Positions 6,044 through 6,630 of a stretch of 6,630 nt of DNA are shown piece after piece. Every line of letters starts with the position of its first letter. The stretch's first letter is position 1. The notes beneath the pieces were generated by a model. That model saw only the letters and a program-made list of their open reading frames with translations. It had not been told where the DNA came from and did not search any database. The DNA is from Armatimonadota bacterium (GTDB taxonomy: Bacteria > Armatimonadota > HRBIN16). Position numbers and translations under genes: made by a program. The stretch spans positions 1 through 6,630 of the forward strand of contig JAPWUZ010000150.1 of the NCBI GenBank assembly GCA_028275265.1, written 5' to 3'.

Positions 6044-6630
6044 TTGCGATCGGAATGGTTGTTTGTGCTTGTGTTTGTGTTGGCGCTCGCGCTACCCGGC
6101 GAGTCGAAACGCCGTCTGAGCGTCACCCATCTTCTCACCGAGTGGCTGGAAAACCCCCTGGGGATAGATACTCCCCAGCCGCATTTCAGCTGGCAGATAC
6201 AACATGCCGACCGGGGTGCCAGCCAGAGTGCCTACCAGATACAGGTCGCGAGCAGACCGGAGCTGCTGCGTGACGGCAAGGCGGATATGTGGGATAGCGG
6301 CAGGGTGGATTCCTCGCAAAGCCTGCACATCCGTTACGAGGGAAAACCTCTGCAGAGCCGAACCACCTACTACTGGCGCGTGCGGGTGTGGGACCACCAC
6401 GGTGTGACCAGCCCTTACAGCCAGCCTGCCACTTTTGAAACCGCACTGATGGACGCCAGGGAATGGCAGGCAAAGTGGGTCGTTGTGCCACGAGGGGGTG
6501 GAAATGGCTGGCACTCGCAGTTTGCGGATAGAGTGGACGTCATCAAATGGGTTCAGATAGACCTGCGCCAGCCGAAGGAGTTCCAGCGGGTGGTGCTCTA
6601 CCCTGCGCGCCCGTATAACTGGGTGCGCGA
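6044..6630 (+). CDS. Secreted GH78 alpha-L-rhamnosidase, N-terminal part only
   Basis: The first 195 residues of what should be a protein of about 900-1100 residues that hydrolyses terminal alpha-L-rhamnose from glycosides or polysaccharides outside the cytoplasm. A TTG start lies ten bases after AAGGAGG (6027-6033). The only nearby ATG (6055) is out of frame. Residues 5-21 are a signal peptide (WLFVLVFVLALALPGES). Residues 25-133 form the N-terminal fibronectin/Ig-like domain of GH78: LENPLGIDTPQPHFSWQ (35-51), AYQIQVAS (63-70), MWDSGRV (82-88) and TYYWRVRVWD (108-117). After a linker with WQAKWV (141-146), residues 168-195 (KWVQIDL...VVLYPARPYNW) look like a discoidin/F5-8-type beta-sandwich, probably a sugar-binding module. 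The catalytic (alpha/alpha)6 barrel is beyond the window, so activity cannot be judged. The gene may be cotranscribed with the DUF72 gene, because no terminator or clear promoter is seen in the 51-base gap. Confidence 0.88.
   Translation, partial: MRSEWLFVLVFVLALALPGESKRRLSVTHLLTEWLENPLGIDTPQPHFSWQIQHADRGASQSAYQIQVASRPELLRDGKADMWDSGRVDSSQSLHIRYEGKPLQSRTTYYWRVRVWDHHGVTSPYSQPATFETALMDAREWQAKWVVVPRGGGNGWHSQFADRVDVIKWVQIDLRQPKEFQRVVLYPARPYNWVR

Overview
The window carries eight protein-coding genes, two of them cut by the window edges, at fairly high G+C. The host looks like a diderm, LPS-making, carbohydrate-degrading environmental bacterium. An LptD-type outer-membrane LPS translocon gene overlaps a heptose-bisphosphate phosphatase gene, and a PhoPQ-activated-type secreted protein and a GH78 alpha-L-rhamnosidase lie nearby. 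This mix, with many GTG/TTG starts, reminds me of Armatimonadota or a similar phylum known mostly from metagenomes. That placement is a low-to-moderate-confidence inference with no marker-gene support.

Left part (1-1686, mostly minus strand): the 5' 90% of tsaD (tRNA t6A synthesis) lies downstream of rimI (ribosomal protein S18 N-acetyltransferase), a pairing seen in many bacteria. Between them, on the opposite strand, is a short unit too small for ordinary gene calling. It has a near-consensus sigma70-type promoter, a good Shine-Dalgarno and a 41-residue ORF with a signal peptide. It ends inside the last codons of rimI. This is the most interesting object in the window.

Middle part (1704-5213, minus strand): an 11-bp perfect hairpin of REP-like type separates rimI from a secreted PhoPQ-activated pathogenicity-related (PF10142-type) alpha/beta-hydrolase-like protein. 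Upstream of that, gmhB and a compact lptD form an overlapping LPS-biogenesis pair, driven by a recognisable promoter at 5184-5213. gmhB would help make ADP-heptose for the LPS core, and LptD would insert finished LPS into the outer membrane.

Right part (5243-6630, plus strand): a DUF72/YecE-family gene diverges from gmhB. It is followed 51 bases later by the N-terminal part of a secreted GH78 alpha-L-rhamnosidase that runs off the window. No rRNA, tRNA, CRISPR array or insertion sequence was seen. The longest gene-free stretches are all under 100 bases and are described in the entries.
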